DNA of 64,000 bases from Ostrinia nubilalis (taxonomy: Eukaryota > Arthropoda > Insecta > Lepidoptera > Crambidae): the NCBI RefSeq assembly GCF_963855985.1, contig NC_087105.1, positions 5,024,501 to 5,088,500 of the forward strand. The letters are read 5' to 3'. Position numbers and translations under genes: made by a program. The notes below the pieces were generated by a model that saw only the letters and a program-made list of their open reading frames with translations, did not search any database and was not told the DNA's origin. Below are positions 1 to 11,804 of this stretch, piece after piece (position 1 is the stretch's first letter; each line of letters begins with the position of its first letter).

Positions 1-475
1 TCCAAAGTTGCCCGTTCACAAGTTATGAGGTTCTGAAAAATTAAAAAAAAGTTAGTAAAAGTGACTTTTTTTTGGAATATCTTTAAAGATTTAACAAAAA
101 TATAAAGGTTTTATACGTTAATAATGTAAATTAACCTTAAATTACTGCTAAAAACACATTTTAATAAACTTAAAAGGAATTAAATCAGCGATTTTTTTTT
201 CACAATTTCTGTTTAAAAAAAATACCTATCGATAGGGTATGTTATTCTGATGAATAAATATTACGAACGTTTTTCTCTAAAACCAATAGTTTGGCTGGAA
301 AAAAATATTTTCCATTTTCGTTGTATGGAATGAAACATAAAGTGGTCGATTTCGACTAAGCCTTAACAGATTTTGCTTTGAAACTACTTGAGCCTTGTTC
401 TATGGCTTGTTGACTATAATCCTGCACTAACAGCGCGCGCCCAAAGTTGCCCGTTCACAAGTTATGAGGTTCTGA

Positions 476-796
476 AAAATTTTATAAAAAAAAATAAAAC
501 CGACTCCAAAAAACCTACACTAAAACGTAGAAAAATAATTACTAATTACCTACTTATTTATTAGGACGAATTATTAATATTTATGTAGGTATACCATGAT
601 TGATACTTCTGGAGTCGGTGCCAAGATTATGAAACATGTAAAGTTTGCCTGCACCGACTCCAAAAGTATCAATCATGGTATACCTACATAAATATTAATA
701 ATTCGTCCTAATAAATAAGTAGGTAATTAGTAATTATTTTTCTACGTTTTAGTGTAGGTTTTTTGGAGTCGGTTTTATTTTTTTTTATAAAATTTT
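476..796. mobile_element. Foldback element with ~146-bp inverted arms
   Basis: Arms 476-621 and 651-796 are inverted copies of each other with few mismatches (for example TTCTGG against TTTTGG) around a 29-nt loop. Each arm contains ACCGACTCCAAAAAACC near its outer end. It interrupts the dispersed-repeat unit at 441-1672, so it is a nested insertion. There is no coding capacity; it behaves like a MITE. Confidence 0.85.
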
Positions 797-878
797 ACTT
801 ATTTCTTGCTTTTTAGTTAACTAATTATTACCTTGATGTTACCACTGAAGGTAGGCAGTACACTGAGACCAAAAAAAA

Positions 879-1262
879 TTGGTTCATAATCGGCGGAAAT
901 ATTGCGTATAAAAAAGTTCATCCCCAATTTTCCACCCTTGGGGGTGAAATATTTTCTTCAAATTCGCATGGAACCACCCTTTTGATAATACCTATTCAAC
1001 AAAAAAATAATCGTTCAAATTGGTTTATAATCGGCGGAGATATTGCGTATAAAAAAGTTCATCCCCAATTTTCCACCCTTGGGGGTTGTTTTTTTTATTA
1101 TTAAATTTAAATGGGACCACCCTTGAGGTATTACCTATACGCCGAAAAAAGATTTGTTCAAATCGGTTCATAATTGGCGGAGTTATCGCGTAACAAACAT
1201 AGAAAAAAAAAAAAAAAAAAAACATACGGGTCGAATTGAGAACCTCCTCCTTTTTTGAAGTC
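879..1262. repeat. Three ~142-bp tandem units with lepidopteran repeat tail
   Basis: Units start at about 879, 1020 and 1163 with T(T/C)GGTT(C/T)ATAAT(C/T)GGCGGA. Two carry AAGTTCATCCCCAATTTTCC and CACCCTTGGGGG. The end (after an A-run of about 20 at 1202-1221) reads ACATACGGGTCGAATTGAGA and then CCTCCTCCTTTTTTGAAGTC, a tail common on lepidopteran dispersed repeats. I do not know its transposon class. Confidence 0.7.
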
Positions 1263-2727
1263 GGTTGAAAATTAAAAAAAAGTAAGTAAAAGTGACTTTT
1301 TTTTGGAATATCTTTAAAGATTTAACAAAAATATAAAGATTTTATACTTTAATAATGTAAATTAACCTTAAATTACTGCTAAAAACACATTTTAATAAAC
1401 TTAAAAGGAATTAAATCAGCGATTTTATTTTTCACAATTTCTGTTTAAAAAAAATACCTATCGATAGGGTATGTTATTCTAATGAATAAATATTACGAAC
1501 GCTTTTCTCTAAAACCAATAGTTTGGCTGGAAAAAATTATTTTCCATTTTCGTTGTATGGAATGAAACATAAAGTGGTCGATTTCGACTAAGCCTTAACA
1601 GATTTTGCTTTGAAACTACTTGAGCCTTGTTCTATGGCTTGTTGACTATAATCCTGCACTAACAGCGCGCGCCCAAAGTTGCCCGTTCAGAAGTTATAAG
1701 GTTCCAAAAAATGAAAATTAAAGTAAGTAAAAGTATCTTTTTTTGGGTATAAATCTTTAAAGATTCAACTAAAACATGAAAATTATATACTTTAGTAATG
1801 TAATTAACCTTTCTCTTGTCGTCTTATCTAAAGAAAAGTCAATTTTACTCACTTTACTTTTCATTTTTCGGAACCTCATAACTTCTGAACGGGCAACTTT
1901 GTGCGCGCGCTGTTAGTCTAGGATTATAGTCAACAAGCTATAGAACAAGGCTCAAGTAGTTTCAAAGCAAAATCTGTCAAGGCTTAGTCGAAATCGACCA
2001 CTTTATGTTTCATTCCATACAACGAAAATGGAAAATATTTTTTTCCAGCCAAACTATTGGTTTTAGAGAAAAACGTTCGTAATATTTATTCATCAGAATA
2101 ACATACCCTATCGATAGGTATTTTTTTTAAACAGAAATTGTGAAAAAAAAATCGCTGATTTAATTCCTTTTAAGTTTATTAAAATGTGTTTTTAGCAGTA
2201 ATTTAAGGTTAATTTACATTATTAACGTATAAAACCTTTATATTTTTGTTAAATCTTTAAAGATATTCCAAAAAAAAGTCACTTTTACTTACTTTTTTTT
2301 AATTTTTCAGAACCTCATAACTTGTGAACGGGCAACTTTGGATGCGCGCTGATAGCATAGGATTACAGTCAACAAGCCATAGAACAAGGCTCAAGTAGTT
2401 TCAAAGCAAGATCTGTCAAGGCTTAGTCGAAATCGACCACTTTATGTTTCATTCCATACAACGAAAATGGAAAATTTTTTTTTCCAGTCAAACTATTGGT
2501 TTTAGAGAAAAACTTGTGCAGCATTTATTCATCAGAATAACGTAACCTATCGATAGGTATTTTTTTCAAATAGAAATTGTGAAAAAAATCGCTATGTCCA
2601 TAAATCGCAATTTCGCTCCATAGTGCAATGTTGGGGCCAACGTGTGAAGCTGTATGATATTTTTGATGTGAACTATACAAATCTATTGTACCGTTGTAGT
2701 GTTATATTAAAATCATTATCTTTGCAG

Positions 2728-2805
2728 ACTTCGAAGAGAAGAAAAGGCCTCCTAAAGAACAAGCCCACGGTGGTGAAAGGCAAGAAGGTGGCGCGGCTGG
2801 AGTGA
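2728..2805 (+). CDS. Possible last coding exon of an upstream plus-strand gene
   Basis: After the acceptor TTATCTTTGCAG the sequence codes TSKRRKGLLKNKPTVVKGKK then VARLE and TGA, 25 residues in phase 0. The third codon positions are strongly G/C (about 18 of 26), unlike the AT-rich surroundings and unlike the other two frames. The basic C-terminus is not one I recognise. The rest of the gene would lie left of the window, with the 1-2605 repeat block in its last intron. It would converge with the TRERF1-like gene. A second open frame (reading EEKKRPPKEQAHGG) is less supported by base use. Confidence 0.4.
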   Translation, partial: TSKRRKGLLKNKPTVVKGKKVARLE

Positions 2806-3250
2806 CGCCGCCGGTAGCCGCGTCAGTGGTAGGCTGTCAGGGATCGTGACCGCACACTGCCATGCTGTTCTCTACTAATGTCAGGCAAGGAATGTTCGTT
2901 TTACAATGCAGTTTTAGGTTACGCTGCCTGTTTTGGCGCGATGTAATACAAAATTTTGTCACATCGATTGCCATTTGTTTTTCTTTTGATAAAAATATTA
3001 AATGACAGAAAAAATACCCCAAGAGCTTTAACACACTCTTGGGAACTATTGTAAAATAAGCCAATTGACTAGTCAAACTTAATTTAAATATCACCCTATG
3101 AAGCTTCAAACAACTTATTCGCGGAGGTACACTCACTAAAAACCATAAAATGTCCTCCGATGTCATTGGTTTAGCGTCTACAGATAGTTCAAAACGGATT
3201 CGGCAGGAAGCTTGCCTTCCTCTTGTTTCTACCAGCCAGAAGTGCGCTTA

Positions 3251-4016
3251 TACAGGGTGACAGGTAAAGCGATACATTCCTTGAAAGGGGTTAAAGTAGA
3301 GCTTATTTGCAGTCATTTAAGTCATATGACACCATGTCCACAACTTGTTCATTTCCAAGTTATTCAAGATTTAAGTATTTTTAAAAAAATCTCCAGTTTT
3401 TATGTTAAAATGTACCCTTGTAATGAAGAATACGGAATAATGGTAACTTTTTTGTTGTATTCGTATAGCTAAATAATAAGATTGACATTTTAAATTAAAA
3501 TTTGCAAGAAAGAATCGTCATTACTCAAGTAAAAGCTAAAAAACCATGTATTATTTTGCAAAAAAAATATGTTTTAGGTAATTAAACGAAGAATTTCCAA
3601 GAAAAAATGTATGGAATGTCGTGTACAAATTACAGAATTTAGTTCCTTGATTCATTAGCTATTCAAAAAGGTACAGGTGTTTAACAAACACTGCATAATT
3701 ATTTTTTTATTTGAATTTAAACGTCTAGTAAGATACTTTCATAAAAAAATAAATAAATAAAAAAGTCACACTAACAACTGTTTTTGGGTCTCAATAAATG
3801 AAAAACTTAGTATTTTAATAATAATTGTATCACCTAATTTTATCTAGGTACATTATTTTAAGTCCTGCTCAAACTGTGAGCCCCGTCTTCTAATACAAGC
3901 TCGTAGTCTGTTTCTCACTTCTGTTTTTGTGACTCTTGTTGTCAAACTTTGCTGAATATCTTGAGCTGCCCTCTGAATGCGCTCAAGGAATGTATCGCTT
4001 TACCTGTCACCCTGTA
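3251..4016. mobile_element. Mariner/Tc1-type element remnant, 766 bp, with 34-bp perfect inverted termini
   Basis: The left end TACAGGGTGACAGGTAAAGC continues to CATTCCTTGA at 3284. The right end (3983-4016) is its exact inverse. TA flanks both ends (3249-3250 and 4017-4018), the usual Tc1/mariner target duplication. Near the right end the minus strand reads ERIQRAAQDIQQSLTTRVTK followed by RNRLRACIRRRG and a stop, which resembles the C-terminus of mariner-like transposases. The catalytic part is gone, so it is internally deleted. Confidence 0.8.
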
Positions 4017-5425
4017 TATTTTAGAATTTAGCTACCCAGCAGCGTAACCTACCTTGGCCTAATACTGCATTTCGTTGCCAAGACTACATAGAGAATGGCA
4101 TGGTCGTACAAACTTCACACTTCACACTGGTACATTTCACACTTTTGTAACATCTACAGTAATCTACACACTACGTCAAAAGATATCCATATATTTTTCG
4201 TGGTCTAAAATATCTTCATGAACAGGGTCCCTAAAGTTTGAAATGTGACAATCGCTCTGTAAACACTGTAAAAGTATAATTTAACACCAATGTATACCGA
4301 ACTAATAAAACAAATATTTTGTATAACCCTCATAAATAAATTAATAATGTAAGAACAACCGAGACAATATAAACGAATACAACACCAATTTCGTCCTTTG
4401 ATATAGTTCTTTTATGTGAACCTGGTTGCTGTTCCTTTGCATATCCGATCTTCATAAGTTTACGATAATTTAGGATCTATCAAACCATTTAATGTTAATT
4501 ATCAAAATAATTAAATTAGTTCAATTTCGAGAGAGAAAAAGAAAAGTTGGGACACAAGCTTTTTTTACTTTACAGATTACACTATATCGCCAGCTCTAAA
4601 ATAGGTATCGAAGTTCCTTAATTTTTACAAAGAAAGTTATTTTATATCTGAGTAGATAGATCTATGATGTATAATGATGTTTTATTTTGATAATATTAAG
4701 CTTTATTATGATGACAAAAAAGTTGAGAATCCTATAATCCTATAGCAATAAATTTGTCGGCCTTTGATTGTGTACCTTGCAGTCTTACCACTGATGATAC
4801 AAATACTGATAAACGACTGACACCAATATGTATTTAGTCCATTAGGTAAACGTTTTTCGTGATCTAGGTGGTTTATTTGATGTTTTGGCACTGGTGCATT
4901 TTTACGGTTTCGCCGATCGCGGTTCGTCACGCGAATAAAGTCGAAACCTCGCGGAATGGAAACTCATGTTTGTGATTTACTAAACATGATCTCTACAGTC
5001 TGAAGTTCTGAACTCGAATAAATATCATCTAATAACTGTCAGAAAAAATGGCAGAAATAGTAAACACCTTCAGAGATTTTATCAACATAGGCTGCATTTT
5101 ATTTATAAAATAAATAACATAGTATTATGAACTTCTATGTGTTTTAAATGAACATCAGTTTCCACGAAGCGCTTATTTTATATTCACATTTATCACTATA
5201 CGTAATTTTTCACATCGTACAATGTTATTCCAGTCCCAGTTACACAACTAACAACATAGTATGCGAGTTCATATCAGACAGATAAACCTCACAAACAATG
5301 GATAATGTTGTTTAAAGAGTATATTTGTAATTGCTACGTCCAAGTGTATAATAATTGAATTATTATTAATGATATCTTTAGATTTATTTGTCACTGAAAC
5401 ACCTTATTTGGTTACACGTCTAGCG

Positions 5426-5438
5426 CCGCTAGAGGGCG
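5426..5438 (+). promoter_or_regulatory. CTCF-like motif
   Basis: CCGCTAGAGGGCG fits the CTCF core CC(A/G)(C/G)(C/T)AG(A/G)(G/T)GGC(A/G). It sits between two convergent transcription units, where an insulator would be plausible. A single motif match is weak evidence. Confidence 0.3.
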
Positions 5439-8400
5439 TTCGTTCATTTCGGTACTTATCACTTAGTTTTGGGTTCACGTTTTCTTTTTAGTGTGAGTAT
5501 TGATATAATCGTCAAAGAATGCAATAATATTTTGTGACTACTTGTTATAATATATGTATTGTAATTAATGATAACTACCAAAGTTTGAATACGTTTGATA
5601 TGTGTCGTCGTGTAATAAGGTCTTTCATTGTATTCTAAAGTGAGCAATTGTAAGCATGCTGTTCCTATGCGAGTTGTGAAAGTGTTACTTTGTCTACGTG
5701 GTCCAAGATTACTTCTATGATCCTTTTAGTCAGGGCTTTCGTCGTCTTGAGCATCGAGTGCTGTGATTTGATATTAGAAAAGTACTCGAGACGACAAACC
5801 ATAATCAACCCTAATTTCCACGCAGGACAGTCTAGCTTACACTTGATCATCGGTGCGAGTTTTTCATTTGTGTATTATCTCAAATATTATTTACTAAATT
5901 GATATACACTGTCTAGTGGGTGTTTTACATGTTGCGTATTTAATTTTATTGTTGCTCGACACTATTTGTTTTCGTAATTGTAACAGAGTTTTATCGATCT
6001 GTAGATAAGAATTCATTGTGGTGTACAATGTTCTTAATAAACGGACGAAGACTAATTCATGGTTTTTATTTAAATACCCATAATTATATACTAATATCAT
6101 CATAATAAGGTCTACTGTGCTCACAAATAATCAAAAAATACACTACATTGTCCTATTACGTCATCACTATACACAAACAAACTTTCTTTTAATTATGCAA
6201 GGGGTTAGGAAGGATCAAGGGGAAAAATAAAAACAAATTGACAAAACCTTCACCATATATTTATTAATAAAGACAATCTAAAAGATCACGTAATAGTCAT
6301 TGTCTTAAAAAATTAGTTACCCTAATAAATTTATCAATATATATAATAGAGTTTTATTTTATTACTTATTGTTTCAAGGATATGCGAAGTTGTGAGAAGT
6401 CGCCCAGCGGGAGTGGGAGCGGACTCGATTAGTCGTTGTTCTTACGAATCATCACATTGATCGAATATAACAATGAATCTATCCATACGTAATACATACA
6501 TCTTCCAATGAATACCTATGTCAATGTTTCATCTACATGCTTAACTTTTGACTAACGTGTCTACGCGAAGAATTGTGCTAATCTAAAAAGGTGTCTACAA
6601 ATTTACTCCATAGTATTTCAAAGAGTTTGTAATTTACAGAACGTTCAAAATCACAACACAGAGTGTAATATCAATTATCGTGCGCTGGCACGGGCCGTTA
6701 CCGCCTACAATATATTACAAGTAGAGTACGTATTAGGTACGCAAGTACATCGAAGTGAAGGGGCGCCGACACTCTTTATCCGATACAAAATTAGAAGAAT
6801 ATAATATCCATTTAGACTTACAAATATTAATACTATAGTAACATTTGACATATCATTAAATGTTGACACAAATACAGAAGTACTTACACATAGCCTACAT
6901 GCCGCAGCGGCGGGACTACAGGGGGGACTAAGGTCGGGCACTAAGCGAACGTAACCTGACTGGACTAACATACATGTATTTATATTACTCTTCAAAAGTC
7001 GCTGTATCCTTTGGTTGGAATTCATTACGATTACGGTATTAGATTTCTCTTAAATGTTACATTTTCATACAATTGACTCGTAGTTATTGTAGTTACAGTT
7101 TGAACATACTGTCACTATCCTTGATAAACCACATATTATTGGGGCAGGCTTGTTTGAATTTTTCTTATTTTGCCTGATAGTTGATCACTAACACGAGATA
7201 AAGAAAAACAACACAATATCTTAGATAATGAAGTTCGATCCACGCAATATTAATTCTGACTGGACAGAATTACTCGTGGATCTAAAATAAATGCAATTTC
7301 CAGTGCTTTTCTTTTAAATAAGACGAAAATAAATTAATAAACAGTACAAAAATTAAATTGTAAGGCACTTCTATATTTAAGTTGAATATAGATTGTTCAA
7401 TCGACGTTCTTACGTTATAATTTAACACTTAGCATTTGAGTGCGATTTTAATAAGAATACAGCAGATACCCTAATGAGTCAAGCGCGGCGCGGGCGCGGC
7501 GCGATCTAACACCGAACACTCGCTATTTGGTTAAAGTAACGGGTATAATTGTAAAGCTATACCCTGACTAGTATGACGTTTGGCACATGGAATGGGTTAG
7601 TGACAATGAATACTAACAGTAAACGATAAATTAATTAACAACGTAAAATAATCACTACATTTGGCAAACGTAAAATACGGCAAGAGAATTTCGAGTGTAC
7701 CTTCAGTCTTAATAGCTAAGAGTATTGTTAAAAATAATTTCTGGATGGACTTGTCTTTCTTTAATCAATTGTAAATTTATGAAATAGAGCTACATATTTC
7801 CAGGAATAAAGTTAATTTGAAAAAATATTAATATTTACACAATAGTTAAGTTATTATGACTAAAGTTTATATTATGAAAATAAGTACGCTCTGAAAGTAG
7901 ACAAATAAATAATAAGCGATCTATATACGTAGAGCTAGTCGTATAATTGAAACGTATTATACGCGTGCCTTGTCTTGGAGATGAGCATTCACACTGATAC
8001 AATCTCTCCAGACGAAGCACTAAATATAGATTGTGATCAAACTTCACTCACTATAAGTTCGTTAAGATCAATTCTGAAACTATGTTATAAAATGGCACGT
8101 TTGAATGTTCTTAAACGTTAACTGGGGTTTATAAATTGAAGCCTCGCCTTTACCTTAAATAATGATAGTTACAATTTTCTCTAACACATATTAATTTAAT
8201 ATATTTTCACCTAAATACTGCATAATTAATCAAGTTACAATAGAAATAGTTTGGCTAATTTTGGCATCGAGTTAAAAATTAGGAATATAAACGTTAGAAA
8301 ATTTGTCTACAATGTTAAGATAGAACACAACCAAATAATCACACGAGTTAGTGATGTATATTATAGCATTTTAACTCTGTATTACCTAGCAGATAGCCTG

Positions 8401-10994
8401 CGGAGAGGCTCCGTACATTGGCAGAAGTCTGTTCAGGTACTCATGGAAGGAAAACGAATCGTGTATTTGAAAATAGCTCTCAGAAGAATAAAATACAATA
8501 TAATATATTTCAATAGTTTTTTCAAATCTGTCAATACCTCGACACACTCAAGATGGGCTTTTTAGTTTGGAGTCTTTCTAGTCTGTACGCAAGTATGGTA
8601 AAGGTCGATCAACAGACAATAACGACTTTTTGGATTTGCATAATAATGAATGATCTTAGTGCGTCGAGATATTCACTACAATAATTCCTTTATTCCTCAA
8701 TTCAAGATACATAATACTGTAAGCGTCAAACGCTCTCATAATTGTTATTTTAATGTTAATCTAAAGAGGGATAGTTAATAATATTAAACGATAAAGATTA
8801 TTTTCTTATTAACATGTCTTTTACAAGGAATACTGCTCCAAAATTAAAATAGAAGTGTTGTACTTCGGAAGACGATAACAGAGTCGATTAAGAAAGATCA
8901 CAACCACGAAATCTTGATACTTGAGTGAGAGATGCGTATATTTAACTTTGGCAGCAGTGTCCGCGATTGTCGTCCCAGAACCGCGTCTGCTTAAGTACAA
9001 ATTCCAATAACAGTTTTTCCTTGTCTATCTATTCGATTTTCGAAAGAGATAGGAAAGAAGCCTCAGTGGGACACGGTCCTGAGACGAAGAATATACAGAA
9101 CACCCTTAAATATAAATAGTTGCTATAGTACACTTGAGCAAATATTATTGCCCAATTGGTAAGTAACTTTCACTAAACAGAGACAGATTCAATAAACCAT
9201 ACATTTATCACAACACGTAGGTACAAGTTATACATTTAATTCAAGTGCATAGAAAATAATGTACATTCAAAAATTAACTATATTTCAAGTATCAAATAAT
9301 AACGTATTCAAGAACAATCAACAAGGAACTAGATAATAATATTACCAACATAATATATAGAATATTTGAGCATTTCAATAATATTTGTGTAAAAAAATAT
9401 TATCCCTCCGTTTTGTTATTCATACACTTTGGCCCGTATTATTAAACGACTCGCAAATACGGATCTACACTGAAGAATATCCAAGCCTGTGGTTGGCCAA
9501 AATATTTCAATTCAGAAAGTCACAGGGTCATTATACCGAGTTTTGGGCGTCTCGTTTCATAATACAGGCCTATGAATGCATTTGGGACCAAGTTGGTAAC
9601 TTGACAAATAATACATTCATACTTATTCGTTGTGTAATATTTTTTAGCTAATTTATACATTAAGACTTAATTTAAAACAAATGTAAGGTACAGCCAGGGC
9701 ATCAGGGACTTTTGGATCCAAGATTTTAGATTAGCAACGTGGTTTTAAAACATTTGAGCGTTGCCCTAAAAATAGATGTACGAATAAGTAAATGTCTTTT
9801 AGTTAGATCTATCCAGGGTTATTTAGTTCTGTGTTTCAGAAACATGGGCCCCGCTATGTCCCTCGAATCCGTCCCTGTCCTTCGAAGCCTGAGGCTTGAC
9901 CCCAGCATTCTAAACGCACGAGTTTGTCTATATTTCGCTAAGTTCGTCCAACAGAATCAACATGGATTATGTGACTAGTAGGTACAGACGCACATAGTTA
10001 TAAAAGTGAAATATAAAGATTGAAAATGGAATTTGCCAAAATGATTTTCCAGATTTTCTGCTATACTTTAACGTCAACAGCTGTAGTATAATAGTTGCTA
10101 CTCAGTGAAATGTAGAGTTTTTCTTTTGGCAAATTCCATTTTAACTTACGCAATTCCGAGGTGCGCATAAATTTGTCTAATAAGACTAGAAAATGTAAAC
10201 AGAAAACAAAAATAGTATGTAACAATAATGAGCAAACAAGCAAATGTAATATGAGCTGGGCTCGCGAATAAATAAAAACGAGGTAGTGTAGTTACTACAC
10301 GATTTATGTATCACACGTAATTATAGTTTGTAATACTAGATCAATATCGATGGCCAGCCACCGGCCTGAAACGCCACAACTCCTGTTCGACCTGCTACAT
10401 TACTATTTATGTGATTTGACTATCCGATAACTTAGACAGATCTGTAACTCTCTTATGTTTAAAGAAATAAAGCGACATCATAAAAATATATTAAGTATAC
10501 TGAAGGCACTCTGAAAATAGATTTTATAAGTAGGCACATTTAAGTGTGACAGTGATAACAAGTTATAATTTATTTATAATAGATTTGCGTTAAGTATTTG
10601 TTAATATTAATTCGATGTCTTGAAGAACGAAATATTTGAATAGTTGGTGCACCCGAAATCAGAAGTCCAAGTAAAATTTCGCACTAAATCAAGTTAGATA
10701 CTTTATATATTAGAGTTTAAATGTTGATTTCGATCAAAAAGTTACTTGGCCCCAGTTCATATGAGAGGTCGCTGGATGCTGGTGGCGAGGCCGCGGCCCC
10801 GGCCGGCCATCGACGCGCGTTAACAACGAACTACACTTTATGTACAACATCACACTTGCAAGTCACATTAAGAAGTCTGTCATATAAAAACTTTACGAAC
10901 ACCTACCTATTTTATCAATCGTTATACAAAATATCTTTATGCGCTCTCTTCAAGCTTAGCATTATGAGAATTTGGAAATAATTAATATATATTT

Positions 10995-11000
10995 TTTATT
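10995..11000 (-). terminator. Possible poly(A) signal AATAAA of the TRERF1-like gene
   Basis: AATAAA on the minus strand, about 710 nt past the stop codon. Other minus-strand AATAAA hexamers occur further down in this AT-rich stretch (for example near 6257), so the true 3' end is uncertain. Confidence 0.25.
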
Positions 11001-11439
11001 TAAGATTTATCCGAAAGCTAACTCTTCTAGCTACTAGTCACTACGTCACTCTAGGGCCCCTTTAGTCTAGACTTTATAATAGTAAATGCTTATACGATTC
11101 AGCATTCGGTCCGAGTGCGAGCGAGTTTGTAAGGCTGGGGTTTGGTCGCGCGCGGCCCCAGCGAGCGTCACGCGAATCACTATCGGTATAATGACATGAC
11201 GACTGTGCAATGTGCATTTGTTACGTATTTCTTTTGCAGATCATTTCAGTTCACACATAGAGAAAAAATATGGCACTTATCAATGTAACACCAACTTAGA
11301 CGCTATGTACTATAATAAACATGAAGCATTTATATGCACGTGTTACTTAAAATGAATCGATAAGTAACAAATTCAGAGTCGTAGATGTTTTCGTTTGATT
11401 ATGTGGACTGTGGCTACCACAGATGCTGAGCATTGGTCT

Positions 11440-11690
11440 GACTCTCGCTAAGTTAGTGCTGGGAGAGCGCATTGCTCATTTTAGTGCGCAAATTGAGTAT
11501 ACGCGAGCTTAGTGCGCGGTGGTCGAGCGTATAGTGCGCGGTTGAGTAAACAACCGATGAGTTTAGCGCGCGTTTGAGCAGATACGGACGAGTTTAGTGC
11601 GTGGCTGAGCGAACAACCGTCGGGCTTAGTGCGCGGTTGAGCTAGCAGCCGTGTTGGCGAGTTTAGTGAGCGTGGTCGGGCCGAGCCAGC
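11440..11690. repeat. Short tandem repeat, 31-38 bp unit, just after the stop codon
   Basis: On the plus strand about seven imperfect units share GAGTTTAGTGCGCGGTTGAG with variable tails such as CAAACAACCGTCGG. It lies in the predicted 3'UTR of the minus-strand gene, starting 20 bp past the stop. On the minus strand it stays open in one frame for 77 codons from an ATG that overlaps the stop codon (ATGA at 11714-11711). Confidence 0.75.
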
Positions 11691-11710
11691 GGCGGTCTCG
11701 TGCGACCTTT

Positions 11711-11804
11711 TCATAAGGCTTTCCTAGCTTGGCCCTTGTCGGCGGCGTCGAGAGGCCGGTGCGACTTCATGTGTGCGCTACGACTTTTAACTTTGTTAAA
11801 TACT
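11711..11804 (-). CDS. TRERF1-like: Terminal exon: end of C2H2 finger 5 and stop
   Basis: The acceptor is TTATGTTTCAG and the exon starts in phase 2. It completes the finger as VFNKVKSRSAHMKSH, so finger 5 reads C-x2-C-x12-H-x3-H (residues 899-919). VFxKVKSRSAHMKSH is the typical last finger of this family. After it come RPLDAADKGQARKAL and TGA at 11713-11711. The short tail after the last finger is normal for the family. Confidence 0.93.

Larger units (their letters stand above)
1..2605. repeat. Block of direct and inverted copies of a ~434-bp dispersed repeat
   Basis: The unit begins CAAAGTTGCCCGTTCACAAG and ends at the motif CAGCGCGCGCC. Copy 1 spans about 3-440. Copy 2 starts at 441, is interrupted by inserted DNA at about 476-1262, and resumes to about 1672. 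A diverged partial copy follows to about 1836. Two inverted copies run from about 1837-2335 and 2336-2605. Many single-base differences mean the copies are not an assembly echo. No ORF is present. It lies just upstream of the possible plus-strand last exon, so it would sit in that gene's last intron. Confidence 0.85.
4017..11439. other. AT-rich intergenic or 3'UTR stretch, no gene recognised
   Basis: No frame here has coding-like base use, and the longest (about 105 codons) look random. It separates the possible plus-strand last exon from the 3' end of the TRERF1-like gene, so part is likely 3'UTR of one or both. Small GC-rich patches occur at 7482-7505, 10780-10820 and 11100-11175. A CTCF-like motif lies at 5426-5438. 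An exact inverted pair, GGAATTTGCCAAAA at 10028-10041 and TTTTGGCAAATTCC at 10124-10137, makes a loose hairpin. Confidence 0.5.
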
